DNA from: GCA-002282575 sp964493995
GTDB taxonomy: Bacteria; Pseudomonadota; Gammaproteobacteria; Thiomicrospirales; Thiomicrospiraceae
DNA length: 19,316 nucleotides
Reading direction: 5' to 3'
Assembly (NCBI GenBank): GCA_964493995.1
Contig: CAZBQD010000040.1
Coordinates: 1 to 19,316, forward strand
Each line of letters begins with the position of its first letter. The stretch's first letter is position 1. The notes below the pieces were generated by a model. That model was not told the origin of the DNA. It ran no database searches and worked only from the letters and a program-made list of their open reading frames with translations. The translations under genes were made by a program, and so were the position numbers. This document shows, one piece after another, positions 1 through 7,743 of the stretch.

Positions 1-532
1 GCTGATTGACAATCAAATCGACATAACGCTGACGGTAACGCACTTCGGTATCGTGTAGTCCGTGGAATTTATCGGGTAATGGGCGCAGGCTCTTCGTCAA
101 TAACTCAGCTGAAGTGGCATGAATGCTCAATTCACCCGTATTGGTACGGAATAAAAAACCCGTAACACCGACGATATCGCCCAAGTCCCAGTGTTTGACT
201 TCTTCGTAGAGACTTTCACCAATATCTTGACCACGTAAATAAACCTGCATTTGCCCGCTCACATCTTGCAGAGTCAAAAAGCTGGCTTTACCCATGACGC
301 GTTTAAGCATAATACGACCCGCCAAGGTAGCGGTTACGGGCGGTGCTAACTCAGCTAAGGCCGCCTTATCGTAATCGGCATAAGCCGCGTGCAATGCTTG
401 CGCTAGGGTGTCGCGCTTAAAGGTGTTGGGGAAGGCATTACGTTGTTGGCGAATGTGTGCTAATTTAGCACGACGTTCGGCAATAACATGATTTTCATCA
501 TGATGTTCAACGGCGTTAGTTTGTTCGCTCAT
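1..532 (-). CDS. lysS: Lysine-tRNA ligase (class II), N-terminal part, truncated by window edge
   Basis: Charges tRNA-Lys with lysine in the cytoplasm. Only the first 177 codons are present; the gene leaves the window at base 1. I translated it by hand from the ATG at 532-530. The protein starts MSEQTNAVEH and carries the OB-fold anticodon-binding domain, with blocks typical of bacterial LysRS: MGKASFLTLQD near residue 90, WDLGDIVG, NTGELSIHA, LRPLPDKFHGL and RYRQRYVDL at the cut end. The catalytic class II core lies outside. A good Shine-Dalgarno (AAGGA on the minus strand, about 8 nt from the ATG) supports the start. It lies 144 nt downstream of prfB on the same strand, the prfB-lysS order known from Escherichia coli, so co-transcription is likely. 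I saw no convincing promoter or terminator in the gap, only an isolated TATCAT at 626-621. Confidence 0.96.
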   Translation of the reverse strand, partial: MSEQTNAVEHHDENHVIAERRAKLAHIRQQRNAFPNTFKRDTLAQALHAAYADYDKAALAELAPPVTATLAGRIMLKRVMGKASFLTLQDVSGQMQVYLRGQDIGESLYEEVKHWDLGDIVGVTGFLFRTNTGELSIHATSAELLTKSLRPLPDKFHGLHDTEVRYRQRYVDLIVNQ

Positions 533-676
533 TATTTAATCCTTTTTTCTTTATTCCAAGTAAGCGTCATGAGCTGGCAAAATTGCTAGGCGCACGGCAC
601 ACAGAAAAAGGAGTGTATAAATGATACATGACTTTTTCGAGTACCGCGCAACAACGCAAGATGACAGCGTAATCGC

Positions 677-1781
677 TTACAAACCAGCTTTTAAGCTGGC
701 TTCAATAAACTGATCCAAATCCCCATCCAACACGCCTTGCGTATTGCCGACTTCAACGTTGGTGCGTAAATCTTTGATACGTCCCGAATCGAGCACATAA
801 GAGCGAATCTGACTGCCCCAGCTTACTTCCGATTTGGTCTCTTCTAAGGCTTGTTTTTCCGCATTGCGTTTGAGCATTTCCAACTCATACAACTTAGCAC
901 GCAACTGCTTCATCGCTTGGTCTTTATTTTGATGTTGCGAGCGACCAGCCTGACATTGCGTCACCGTATTGGTCGGAACGTGGGTAATACGAACAGCCGA
1001 CTCGGTACGGTTAACGTGCTGACCACCGGCACCACTGGCACGATAAACGTCGATACGTAAATCAGCTGGGTTGATGTCAATTTCGACGTTGTCATCAATT
1101 TCTGGCGTAATAAAGACAGAAGCAAATGAAGTGTGACGTTTGTTATTCGAGTCGAAAGGCGACTTACGCACCAAACGATGCACCCCAGTTTCGGTGCGCA
1201 ACCAGCCATAAGCATAGTCCCCTTTCACCGAGATGGTGGCACTTTTGATACCAGCCACCTCGCCCTCCGAGACTTCCATCAACTCGACTTCAAATCCTTT
1301 GCTTTCCGCCCAGCGCAAGTACATGCGTAACAAAATGTTAGCCCAATCCTGAGCTTCTGTACCGCCTGAACCCGATTGAATGTCGATGTAGGCGTTATTC
1401 GGGTCCATTTCACCGCTGAACATACGCGCAAATTCAAGCTTTTCAATGGCAGCCTGAGTTGTTGCAACGTCTTCAATCACCGCATTAGCAGTATCTTCGT
1501 CATCTTCTGCCTCAGCCATTTCGAGCAATTCAAGCTGTCCCGTTAATTCTTCCTGAATGCGGTCAAGGTTAGTCACGACCTTCTCTAAGCTAACGCGTTC
1601 TTTTCCTAGTGCCTGTGCTTTTTCTGGCGTATTCCAAATATCAGCGCTCTCTAGTTCTCGCGTAACCTCTTGTAACCGTTCTGACTTACCTTCGTAGTCA
1701 AAGATACCCCCTAAGCGATTCGCAACGATCGTTCAGGTCACGAATGCGGGCAAAAACACTGGCTAATTCCACCGTGCTCAT
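677..1781 (-). CDS. prfB: Peptide chain release factor 2, expressed by programmed +1 frameshift
   Basis: RF2 recognises UAA and UGA stop codons and triggers peptide release on the ribosome. The zero frame starts at the ATG at 1781-1779 (MSTVELASVF), runs 27 codons and stops at an in-frame TGA (1700-1698). Reading continues in +1 from GAC at 1699, giving about 367 residues in total, close to the E. coli length. The +1 frame holds the stop-recognition motif SPF (in RKSPFDSNNKR) and the catalytic GGQ (in GAGGQHVNR). A conventional ORF call starts only at the internal MTNLDRIQEE and misses about 68 residues of the N-terminal domain. The ATG follows an AAGGA Shine-Dalgarno. A TAAAAT box on the minus strand at 1813-1808 could be its -10. 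lysS follows on the same strand, and trxB is divergent. Confidence 0.96.
1697..1712 (-). promoter_or_regulatory. prfB: RF2 programmed +1 frameshift site
   Basis: On the minus strand the sequence reads AGGGGG TAT CTT TGA C. The internal Shine-Dalgarno-like AGGGGG (1712-1707) lies 3 nt before the slippery CTT codon (1703-1701), which is followed by the UGA stop (1700-1698) and a C. This is the textbook autoregulatory site: low RF2 makes termination at UGA slow, favours the +1 slip and raises RF2 synthesis. All elements are intact and their spacing matches the E. coli arrangement. Confidence 0.97.
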
Positions 1782-1948
1782 CCTTGTAACTTAATATCAA
1801 ACCGCATATTTTAGCGCATTTGACAGGGTTACATAAAGCAGAATATTCAGTATGAAATTAAAAGCTGTTAAATTAGACTTTAACAAATCTCTGCTTTGCG
1901 CTAGACTTTGAGATATTACGTAACCAACATGGCTTAGGAGTCGTTTTT
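1782..1948. promoter_or_regulatory. Divergent prfB/trxB promoter region
   Basis: This 167-nt AT-rich gap separates divergent prfB and trxB. For trxB the best promoter is described as its own entry; a TTGACA on the plus strand at 1820-1825 has no good -10 at 17 nt. For prfB a TAAAAT (-10-like, 1813-1808, minus) would start transcription about 20 nt before its ATG, but its -35 is weak. Repeats present: TAGACTTT twice in direct orientation (1874-1881 and 1902-1909), and an 8-bp inverted pair AAAGCAGA (1835-1842) and TCTGCTTT (1890-1897). No known regulator site was recognised. Confidence 0.5.
1880..1907 (+). promoter_or_regulatory. Candidate sigma-70 promoter for trxB-aat
   Basis: A TTAACA -35 (1880-1885) and a TAGACT -10 (1902-1907) are 16 nt apart, 5/6 and 4/6 matches to consensus. 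They would start transcription near 1914 and give a leader of about 35 nt. The trxB Shine-Dalgarno AGGAG (1936-1940) lies in that leader, 8 nt before the ATG. The second copy of the TAGACTTT direct repeat contains this -10 box. Confidence 0.4.
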
Positions 1949-2893
1949 ATGTCGAAACATTGTCAGGTATTGATTTTGGGTTCTGGTCCTGCCGGATACA
2001 GTGCGGCTGTGTATGCTGCGCGCGCTAACTTAAAACCCGTAATGGTCACCGGGATGCAACAAGGCGGACAATTAACGACCACCACCGAAGTTGATAACTG
2101 GCCCGGTGATGACCAAGGTGTCGAAGGTCCAGCCTTAATGGAACGCATGCAAAAACATGCCGAACGTTTTGGTACCGAAATCATTTTTGACCATATCAAC
2201 GCTGTCGATTTGTCGAAACGCCCTTTCACGCTCAAAGGCGATGTGGCGGAATACACAGCAGATGCCTTGATTATTGCCACGGGGGCTTCTGCTAAATACC
2301 TAGGATTACCTTCGGAAGAAGCCTTCAAAGGTAAAGGTGTTTCGGCTTGTGCCACTTGTGATGGATTTTTCTATCGTAATCAAAAAGTAGCGGTCGTTGG
2401 TGGTGGTAACACAGCGGTGGAAGAAGCACTTTACTTGTCGAATATCGCCAGCGAAGTTTACTTGATTCACCGCCGCGATAGCTTCAAAGCCGAAAAAATC
2501 ATGATTGACCACCTGATGGACAAAGTGAACAACGGCAACATTAAGCTGGTATTAAACAGCCAAGTGGATGAAATTTTGGGCGACAATACCGGTGTCACTG
2601 GCGTGCGTGTGAAGAAGAACGATGGCTCGACAGAAGACATTGCCACGCAAGGGGTGTTCATCGCCATTGGTCACAGCCCCAATACCGGTATTTTTGAGGG
2701 TCAATTAGACATGGTCAATGGCTACATCAAGGTGCAAAGCGGCATTATGGGTAACGCCACGGCGACCAGCGTTGCGGGTGTGTTTGCTGCCGGTGACGTT
2801 GCCGATCAGGTTTATCGTCAAGCCATTACTTCTGCCGCTTCGGGTTGTATGGCTGCCTTAGACACCGAGCGTTATTTAGCCGAACAGGCTTAA
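1949..2893 (+). CDS. trxB: Thioredoxin reductase (NADPH)
   Basis: FAD-dependent reductase that passes electrons from NADPH to thioredoxin in the cytosol, feeding ribonucleotide reductase and disulfide repair. It has 314 residues, the usual low-molecular-weight bacterial size. An N-terminal FAD-binding GSGPAG lies at residues 11-16, the redox-active CATC at 134-137, the NADPH-binding GGGNTAVEEA at 151-160 with HRRD after it, and the C-terminal FAD motif in FAAGDVADQ. The ATG at 1949 is supported by AGGAG 8 nt upstream. aat follows 15 nt after the stop, so the two probably share a transcript. Nothing is unusual in the protein; the enzyme assignment rests on the intact CATC and both dinucleotide motifs. 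Confidence 0.98.
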   Translation: MSKHCQVLILGSGPAGYSAAVYAARANLKPVMVTGMQQGGQLTTTTEVDNWPGDDQGVEGPALMERMQKHAERFGTEIIFDHINAVDLSKRPFTLKGDVAEYTADALIIATGASAKYLGLPSEEAFKGKGVSACATCDGFFYRNQKVAVVGGGNTAVEEALYLSNIASEVYLIHRRDSFKAEKIMIDHLMDKVNNGNIKLVLNSQVDEILGDNTGVTGVRVKKNDGSTEDIATQGVFIAIGHSPNTGIFEGQLDMVNGYIKVQSGIMGNATATSVAGVFAAGDVADQVYRQAITSAASGCMAALDTERYLAEQA

Positions 2894-2908
2894 CGCACGA
2901 GGTTATGG

Positions 2909-3613
2909 ATGTCGCGTTGGGTAGAACTGAATAATGGCGAACAAGTGCATTATCAACTTCCCAACGCAGCACCTAGCTTTCCCCCTGTTGAGTGTTGCTT
3001 AGATGAGCCAGAAGGTCTCATTCAAATTGGCGGTGCTTTAACGCCTGAGTGGTTATTAGCCGGCTACCGACGCGGTATTTTCCCCTGGTTTAGTCGAGGC
3101 GATCCGATACTCTGGTGGTGTCCTAACCCTCGTACCATCCTCATTCCCAATGAATTCAAACAAACTCGCAGTTTAACCAAAGTATTACGAAATGGCGGAT
3201 TTAGCGTCACTTTCGATCAAGACTTTAGCGCTGTGATTCAACACTGTGCTCACACCCGCTCTGAAACTTGGATTATGCCCAATATTATCGAAGGTTACAC
3301 CGCCTTACATGAGCAAGGCTATGCTCACTCGGTGGAAGTATGCTTAGATGGGAAATTAGTTGGAGGGCTTTATGGCGTTGCATTGGGCGGCGTCTTCTTC
3401 GGTGAGTCGATGTTTAGCCTAGTGAGCAATGCTTCCAAAGTGGCGCTGGCGACTTTATGTCAGCGACTCAAAGACTGGCAGTTTGACTTCATCGACTGCC
3501 AGTTTAGTACCGATCACTTGTTGTCCTTGGGGGCAAAATCCATACCGAGAGAAGAGTTTTTAACGCGGCTGGAACAGGCTTTAGCTAGGAACAATCGAGC
3601 GGATTGGTCATAA
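2909..3613 (+). CDS. aat: Leucyl/phenylalanyl-tRNA--protein transferase
   Basis: Moves Leu or Phe from aminoacyl-tRNA to N-terminal Arg or Lys of proteins, making destabilising N-degrons read by ClpS-ClpAP. The 234-residue length fits the family. Recognisable blocks, in order: GALTPEWLLAGYRRGIFPWF near residue 45, WWCPNPR, ETWIMPNI, and the GNAT-like core GGLYGVALGGVFFGESMFS followed by NASKVAL and FIDCQ. The ATG at 2909 has ACGAGG about 6 nt upstream; an ATG 4 nt earlier is out of frame. It follows trxB at 15 nt and is probably co-transcribed. Its last 6 nt overlap the 3' end of the convergent tatD-type gene, so no intrinsic terminator separates the two units. Confidence 0.96.
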   Translation: MSRWVELNNGEQVHYQLPNAAPSFPPVECCLDEPEGLIQIGGALTPEWLLAGYRRGIFPWFSRGDPILWWCPNPRTILIPNEFKQTRSLTKVLRNGGFSVTFDQDFSAVIQHCAHTRSETWIMPNIIEGYTALHEQGYAHSVEVCLDGKLVGGLYGVALGGVFFGESMFSLVSNASKVALATLCQRLKDWQFDFIDCQFSTDHLLSLGAKSIPREEFLTRLEQALARNNRADWS

Positions 3614-4384
3614 TCTAAACAAGCGCTGCGCATTGTGCTCTAACTGCTCAGCGAGGCTTTCGACTGAAATACCTTTCAGCTTCGCCATCTGTTCGCCCAC
3701 TTTGGCGACATAAGCGGGCTCATTTAACTGTCCTCGGTAAGGGACGGGCGCTAAGTAAGGTGAATCGGTTTCAATGAGTAGACGATCCAAGGGCGCCCAT
3801 TGCATCACTTCTTGAACTTGCGTCGCATTTTTGAAGGTGGATATACCGGAAAACGACAGATAAAAGCCAATATCTAATGCCTGTTGTGCCGTTGCTTTAT
3901 CTTCAACAAAGCAATGCATAATACCCGTAACCTTGCCCGCCCCGACCGACTTCAATACATCCAGCGTTGGTTGACTTGAATTGCGCGTATGAATAATGAG
4001 TGGTTTGTTAACCTGTTGTGCTAGGTGAATTTGACGCTCAAAACGGGCATACTGATGCGCACATTCAGACTCAGGTGCATGATAAAAATCCAGACCACAC
4101 TCACCGACGGCCAGCACTTTAGGTAATTTCACGAGCGATTCCAGTAACTGCCAGTCCGCTTCTGTTTCTTGCATTTCACTGGTGGGATGAATACCAATGC
4201 CTGCATAAACCGCTTCAAAGTTGGTGGCATTGTCAGCCACGCACTGCCAGTTATCTTTACCAGTCGCCACATCTAAAATACGATGCACGCCCGACGCTGA
4301 CAAACGCGAAATCACCTCGCTCACACTGCCCTGCTCTGGCTTTAATAAACACAAATGACAATGCGTATCCATCCAACCCATCAT
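3608..4384 (-). CDS. ycfH: TatD-family metal-dependent hydrolase (YcfH type)
   Basis: Member of the amidohydrolase-fold TatD DNases; family members degrade DNA from the 3' end or remove 3'-blocked ends, but the role of the YcfH branch is not settled. The 258-residue protein shows every metal-ligand motif: the HxH pair H8/H10 in DTHCHL, E95 in GECGLDF, H132 in IIHTR, H157 in MHCF and D207 in ETDSPYL. The start ATG at 4384-4382 overlaps the holB stop by 4 nt (ATGA). A second ATG follows directly and a third lies at codon 5, so the exact start is uncertain by up to 4 codons. It is the last gene of the minus-strand run. In pseudomonads, as I recall, a pilZ-domain gene lies between holB and tatD; it is absent here. 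Confidence 0.93.
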   Translation of the reverse strand: MMGWMDTHCHLCLLKPEQGSVSEVISRLSASGVHRILDVATGKDNWQCVADNATNFEAVYAGIGIHPTSEMQETEADWQLLESLVKLPKVLAVGECGLDFYHAPESECAHQYARFERQIHLAQQVNKPLIIHTRNSSQPTLDVLKSVGAGKVTGIMHCFVEDKATAQQALDIGFYLSFSGISTFKNATQVQEVMQWAPLDRLLIETDSPYLAPVPYRGQLNEPAYVAKVGEQMAKLKGISVESLAEQLEHNAQRLFRL

Positions 4385-5283
4385 GCTAACATCCCTCGTC
4401 GTTGCGACACCTTCATATTTGGTAACTGCCCAGCTAACACGGCATTCACCGACTGAAGCAAATTATCCAGCAATAACTCTTTACTTAAATTTTGCGCCAA
4501 GGCTTTTTCGACCTGCCACACCAAACGCAATAATTGCCAAGGCAATAGCTGATCATAACGCTGACCATCCACATAAGCCTGAGCGCCCAGCAAACGACAA
4601 AAGCGTTGTGCATCTTTGCGCGCATACTCAATGAGTGGCAGACTCGCTATGCGTTGCTGAACACTCGCTTGCCACAAGCTTTGCCACTCTTTCCACTCAG
4701 TTAGTCCGCCCGACACTAACCAAGCTTGCGCCGCTAAAGGCGCTCCGGTATGGAGTTGCAACGCCAATCGACAGTCCGCTTCAGAAACGCTAGCCACATG
4801 AGCCGATAACCATTCAACGGCTAGATCACGACTGGGAACGGGCAAATTCAAACGCTGACAACGACTCAGTAAGGTCGGTAGTAGCTTACCCGCCCGCGAA
4901 GCCGTGAGCAAAAAACGCACACCCGATGGCGGCTCTTCCAAGGTCTTTAATAGACTATTAGCCGCTGCACTATTCAAACGCTCTAACTGACGAATCATCA
5001 CCACACGCCCCGACGAACCATGCGCTGTTTGCTGCGCCCAGCTCGTCAAGGCACGAATTTGATCGACACCAATATCGCGTTTACCTTCTAACGCTTCTAC
5101 CAACACAATATCAGGATTGTCGGTCATGCTCGACGCTACCCAGTGTTGTGCCACCGCTTGCTGCAAGGCTTCTTGCCCCAAGCCTTGTGGGCCTAAGAGC
5201 AAAAAAGCGTGACCTCGCTGCACTAAAGCCGACTGCGTCAGCTGGGCAAAGGGTTCAGCTAACCAACTGGGAAGGTTGGTCAT
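4381..5283 (-). CDS. holB: DNA polymerase III delta' subunit, short form without zinc module
   Basis: Clamp-loader subunit that works with delta and tau/gamma to place the beta clamp at replication forks. The AAA+ fold is visible in HAFLLLGPQGLG near residue 30, the strongly conserved NSLLKTLEEPP and the LLSRCQRL motif. The P-loop (residues 31-38) has Gln in place of the catalytic Lys, as expected for the non-ATPase delta'. The region between the P-loop helix and NPDIVLVEAL has no cysteines, so the four-Cys zinc module of E. coli delta' is missing; the length is 300 residues against about 334. I chose the ATG at 5283, which shares one base with the tmk stop (TGATG). An in-frame TTG at 5292 would add three residues. 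Confidence 0.93.
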   Translation of the reverse strand: MTNLPSWLAEPFAQLTQSALVQRGHAFLLLGPQGLGQEALQQAVAQHWVASSMTDNPDIVLVEALEGKRDIGVDQIRALTSWAQQTAHGSSGRVVMIRQLERLNSAAANSLLKTLEEPPSGVRFLLTASRAGKLLPTLLSRCQRLNLPVPSRDLAVEWLSAHVASVSEADCRLALQLHTGAPLAAQAWLVSGGLTEWKEWQSLWQASVQQRIASLPLIEYARKDAQRFCRLLGAQAYVDGQRYDQLLPWQLLRLVWQVEKALAQNLSKELLLDNLLQSVNAVLAGQLPNMKVSQRRGMLA

Positions 5284-5909
5284 CACGACCAACGCTCAGT
5301 TAATACTTGAATCACCGCTTGCTGCACCGATGCTTGGTCAACACGCGCATCAATCACCACAATACGCTCTGGTGCTGCGGCAGCACGCGCCAAATAAGCT
5401 TGACGTACGCGTTCAAAAAAAGCAGTTTGCTCTTCTTCAAAGCGTGTTTTTTCTTCACCCCGATGCGCAACCCGTGCTTGACCAATTTCAACGGGAACAT
5501 CGAGCAAAATGGTTAAATCCGGTTGAAAGTCACCGATCGCCCAGTGATGAAGCTGGTCGATACGCTCAACCGACAAGCCTCTACCACCGCCCTGATAGGC
5601 ATAGCTGGCGTCAAAAAAGCGGTCAGACAAGACCCACTGCCCCATCGCTAAAGCCGGTTGAATTTTCGTGCGCACATGTTGTACCCGTGCCGCCATCATC
5701 AGCAATAACTCGGCATCATCATCCAATTTATCGCTTCGACTGTTCAACAATAATTCGCGAATCTGCTCCGCTAGCGGTGTGCCACCCGGTTCTCGTGTGG
5801 TGATGAGCGTCTTTCCTTGCGCTTGAACCCAAGCTTCAATGGTCGCTAACACACTGGTTTTGCCAGCACCATCGGTACCTTCGACCGAAATAAAACGGGC
5901 TTGCTTCAT
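5283..5909 (-). CDS. tmk: Thymidylate kinase (dTMP kinase)
   Basis: Phosphorylates dTMP to dTDP with ATP, the step joining de novo and salvage routes to dTTP. The 208-residue protein begins with a P-loop GTDGAGKT at residues 11-18, followed by the TTREPGGTP motif that binds the nucleotide, the SDRFFDASYAYQGGGR block, and an arginine-containing LID segment (HRGEEKTRFE). This layout matches bacterial type II enzymes, which carry their catalytic Arg in the LID. The ATG at 5909 lies in an ATGA overlap with the mltG stop, and its own stop overlaps the holB start by 1 nt. Translation of mltG, tmk and holB is therefore probably coupled. Confidence 0.97.
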   Translation of the reverse strand: MKQARFISVEGTDGAGKTSVLATIEAWVQAQGKTLITTREPGGTPLAEQIRELLLNSRSDKLDDDAELLLMMAARVQHVRTKIQPALAMGQWVLSDRFFDASYAYQGGGRGLSVERIDQLHHWAIGDFQPDLTILLDVPVEIGQARVAHRGEEKTRFEEEQTAFFERVRQAYLARAAAAPERIVVIDARVDQASVQQAVIQVLTERWS

Positions 5910-6922
5910 GGCTTAATTCCTAACTGATATTGTCTTACCGCCGCATTATGCGCTTCTAAGGTCGATGAAAAAACATGACTACCATCGCCCTTCGCCACAA
6001 AATAGAGCACATCGCTTTGCGCCGGATGCAACACCGCATAAATGGATTCAGCGCTGGCTAGGGCAATGGGCGTAGGTGGCAAACCTTTGTTAGTGTAAGT
6101 ATTGTAAGGGGTTGCGGTTTGTAAATCTTTTTTACGAATATTGCCTTGAAAGTCCGTTCCCATACCATAAATGACCGTCGGATCCATCTGTAAGGGCATT
6201 CCCTTGCGCAGACGATTGACAATGACGGCGGCGATTAAAGGGCGTTCACTGGCAACGCCGGTTTCTTTTTCCACAATCGAAGCGGCAACCAGTGCCTCGT
6301 AAGCATTGTTAAACGGTAAATTAGCAGCTCGTGCTGTCCATTCTCGCTCCATCACTTCCGTTAAGGCGGCATAAGCTCGTCGATAAAAAGCACTTTCTTT
6401 CGTACCCGCGGTAATAAAATAGGTGTTGGGCAGCAACATGCCTTCAGGATAAGCCGTCAGGCCTAGTAATTGTTGCACTTCATCCCAAGGCTGCGCCGAT
6501 AAATCTTGTTTCATTTTCGGAAAGGCTCGCACCGCCTGCACCGCCTCTTTCAGCGTCATGCCTTCAATCAGCGTGATCGGATATTGGACTTCTGGGTCTT
6601 CCGTTAAGTGCTTTAATAACTCTTGATAATTCCAGCTGGTATCGATGCGATAATCTCCCGCTCGCAGCTTTTTAGCTTGTTTGGTGATACGCAACAACAC
6701 ATTAAACACACTGGGATAATCCATTAACCCTTGCTGTTCTAACTGTTGTGCAATGACTTTAACACTGCTTCCAGGCTCAATGGTGATGATGGTTTGCTGA
6801 GGCGTTTCACTAATAGGCGATAAACTCATGGCATAAAACCATTGATAAAGGCCGACCAGGATCATGCCCGCCATGGCGATCCACACCACGCCTTTTCTGA
6901 CCATCACCACGCCTTTACTCAT
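5906..6922 (-). CDS. mltG: Endolytic murein transglycosylase
   Basis: Inner-membrane enzyme that cuts nascent peptidoglycan strands, proposed to set glycan length or terminate polymerisation. One N-terminal membrane segment (WIAMAGMILVGLYQWFYAM) leaves the catalytic domain in the periplasm. A LysM-like segment precedes the YceG/MltG domain with YPEGMLLPNTY, ASIVEKETG, ERPLIAAVIVNRLRKGMPLQ, DPTVIYG and the C-terminal LYFVAKGDGSH. I chose the ATG at 6922, in a 4-nt ATGA overlap with pabC and with a good AAGGGTGGA Shine-Dalgarno. From that start the protein has 338 residues and the first Glu of EKET is residue 218, the number I recall for the E. coli catalytic Glu. An in-frame ATG at 6961 would add 13 residues inside pabC and is less likely. 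Confidence 0.95.
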   Translation of the reverse strand: MSKGVVMVRKGVVWIAMAGMILVGLYQWFYAMSLSPISETPQQTIITIEPGSSVKVIAQQLEQQGLMDYPSVFNVLLRITKQAKKLRAGDYRIDTSWNYQELLKHLTEDPEVQYPITLIEGMTLKEAVQAVRAFPKMKQDLSAQPWDEVQQLLGLTAYPEGMLLPNTYFITAGTKESAFYRRAYAALTEVMEREWTARAANLPFNNAYEALVAASIVEKETGVASERPLIAAVIVNRLRKGMPLQMDPTVIYGMGTDFQGNIRKKDLQTATPYNTYTNKGLPPTPIALASAESIYAVLHPAQSDVLYFVAKGDGSHVFSSTLEAHNAAVRQYQLGIKP

Positions 6923-7743
6923 ATTTCCACCCTTGCACCATGGCTTAACCAGCCTTGCCATAGGGGCACGAGTCTGCTGGACAGCTGTTTATCAGCATAA
7001 GTCACACCATCACAATCACTAATAGAACCAATTCCTTGCACCACATTCATCAACAGCAACTCATCTGCCATTAACACATCTTTTTTAGACAAAGGCTGTA
7101 CTTGAACTTCGTAACCCATACTGGGTAAGGCATCCAATACCACTCGACGCGCCACCGAATCAATCCCCGTTTGCGTGATATCTGCTGCTAAAACAGTCTG
7201 ACCGAATCTTAATAACAAGGCCGACATACACCCCGAAATCACCTGACCTTGCGTATCACACACCAGACCTTCGGCAATGCTCGCATCCGTCCACTCGCTA
7301 CGTGCCAATACTTGCTCCAAGCGATTCAAATGCTTAATACCGGCTAACAGCGGTTGTTGCGCCCAACGAGTTTGACACCAGCGCACCTTGAGCGACTGTC
7401 CATGCCAAATATGCTCTGGCAAAGGGGATTTTTGTACATCGATGATGAGGTTAGCATCGTCACGGTATCGATAACCTCGCACGCCATCACGCGACACACT
7501 CACACGCAATACCACTTCTTCGCTAGCGTCTAAGGCCGGAGCTAAGGCCGACATTAATGCCGATTCAGTCAACAGCGGAAACCCCAAGCGACGCAAACCC
7601 GTTTGTAATCGTTGCCAATGATGCGACCAAAAAGCAATACGTCCCGCCGTTAAACGCAGCGTCTCAAAAACCCCATCGCCATACAAACAAGCTCGATTGC
7701 CATCGGCAGCAACGGCAACACCATTCAACCATCGTTGTGTCAT
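6919..7743 (-). CDS. pabC: Aminodeoxychorismate lyase (PLP fold type IV)
   Basis: Splits 4-amino-4-deoxychorismate into p-aminobenzoate and pyruvate, the last step to the pABA ring of folate. The 274-residue protein has the fold-type IV signatures: GDGVFETLR near residue 23, the PLP Schiff-base lysine K137 in GIKHLNRLEQVLAR, and NVVQGIGSI near the C-terminus, where branched-chain aminotransferase relatives differ. The ATG at 7743 overlaps the pabB stop by 4 nt (ATGA), and its own stop overlaps mltG in the same way. Directly following pabB places the two consecutive pABA steps in one coupled unit. A D-amino-acid transaminase is the only close alternative and does not fit the context. Confidence 0.94.
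   Translation of the reverse strand: MTQRWLNGVAVAADGNRACLYGDGVFETLRLTAGRIAFWSHHWQRLQTGLRRLGFPLLTESALMSALAPALDASEEVVLRVSVSRDGVRGYRYRDDANLIIDVQKSPLPEHIWHGQSLKVRWCQTRWAQQPLLAGIKHLNRLEQVLARSEWTDASIAEGLVCDTQGQVISGCMSALLLRFGQTVLAADITQTGIDSVARRVVLDALPSMGYEVQVQPLSKKDVLMADELLLMNVVQGIGSISDCDGVTYADKQLSSRLVPLWQGWLSHGARVEI

Noticed and set aside
684..699. CCAGCTT/AAGCTGG palindrome at the 3' end of prfB as a terminator
   Set aside because: It lies inside the last sense codons, the loop would be tiny and no T-run follows, so it is not a terminator for prfB-lysS.
1820..1848. TTGACA at 1820-1825 as the trxB -35
   Set aside because: The sequence 17 nt downstream (ATATTC) is a poor -10; the TTAACA/TAGACT pair nearer the gene is better.
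1929..1937. Two-codon upstream ORF (ATG GCT TAG) in the trxB leader whose stop overlaps the trxB Shine-Dalgarno
   Set aside because: It has no Shine-Dalgarno of its own and such minimal frames occur often by chance.
5276..5803. 175-codon plus-strand frame opposite tmk
   Set aside because: It is the antisense of an intact, fully motif-bearing thymidylate kinase; its length comes from codon bias in tmk.
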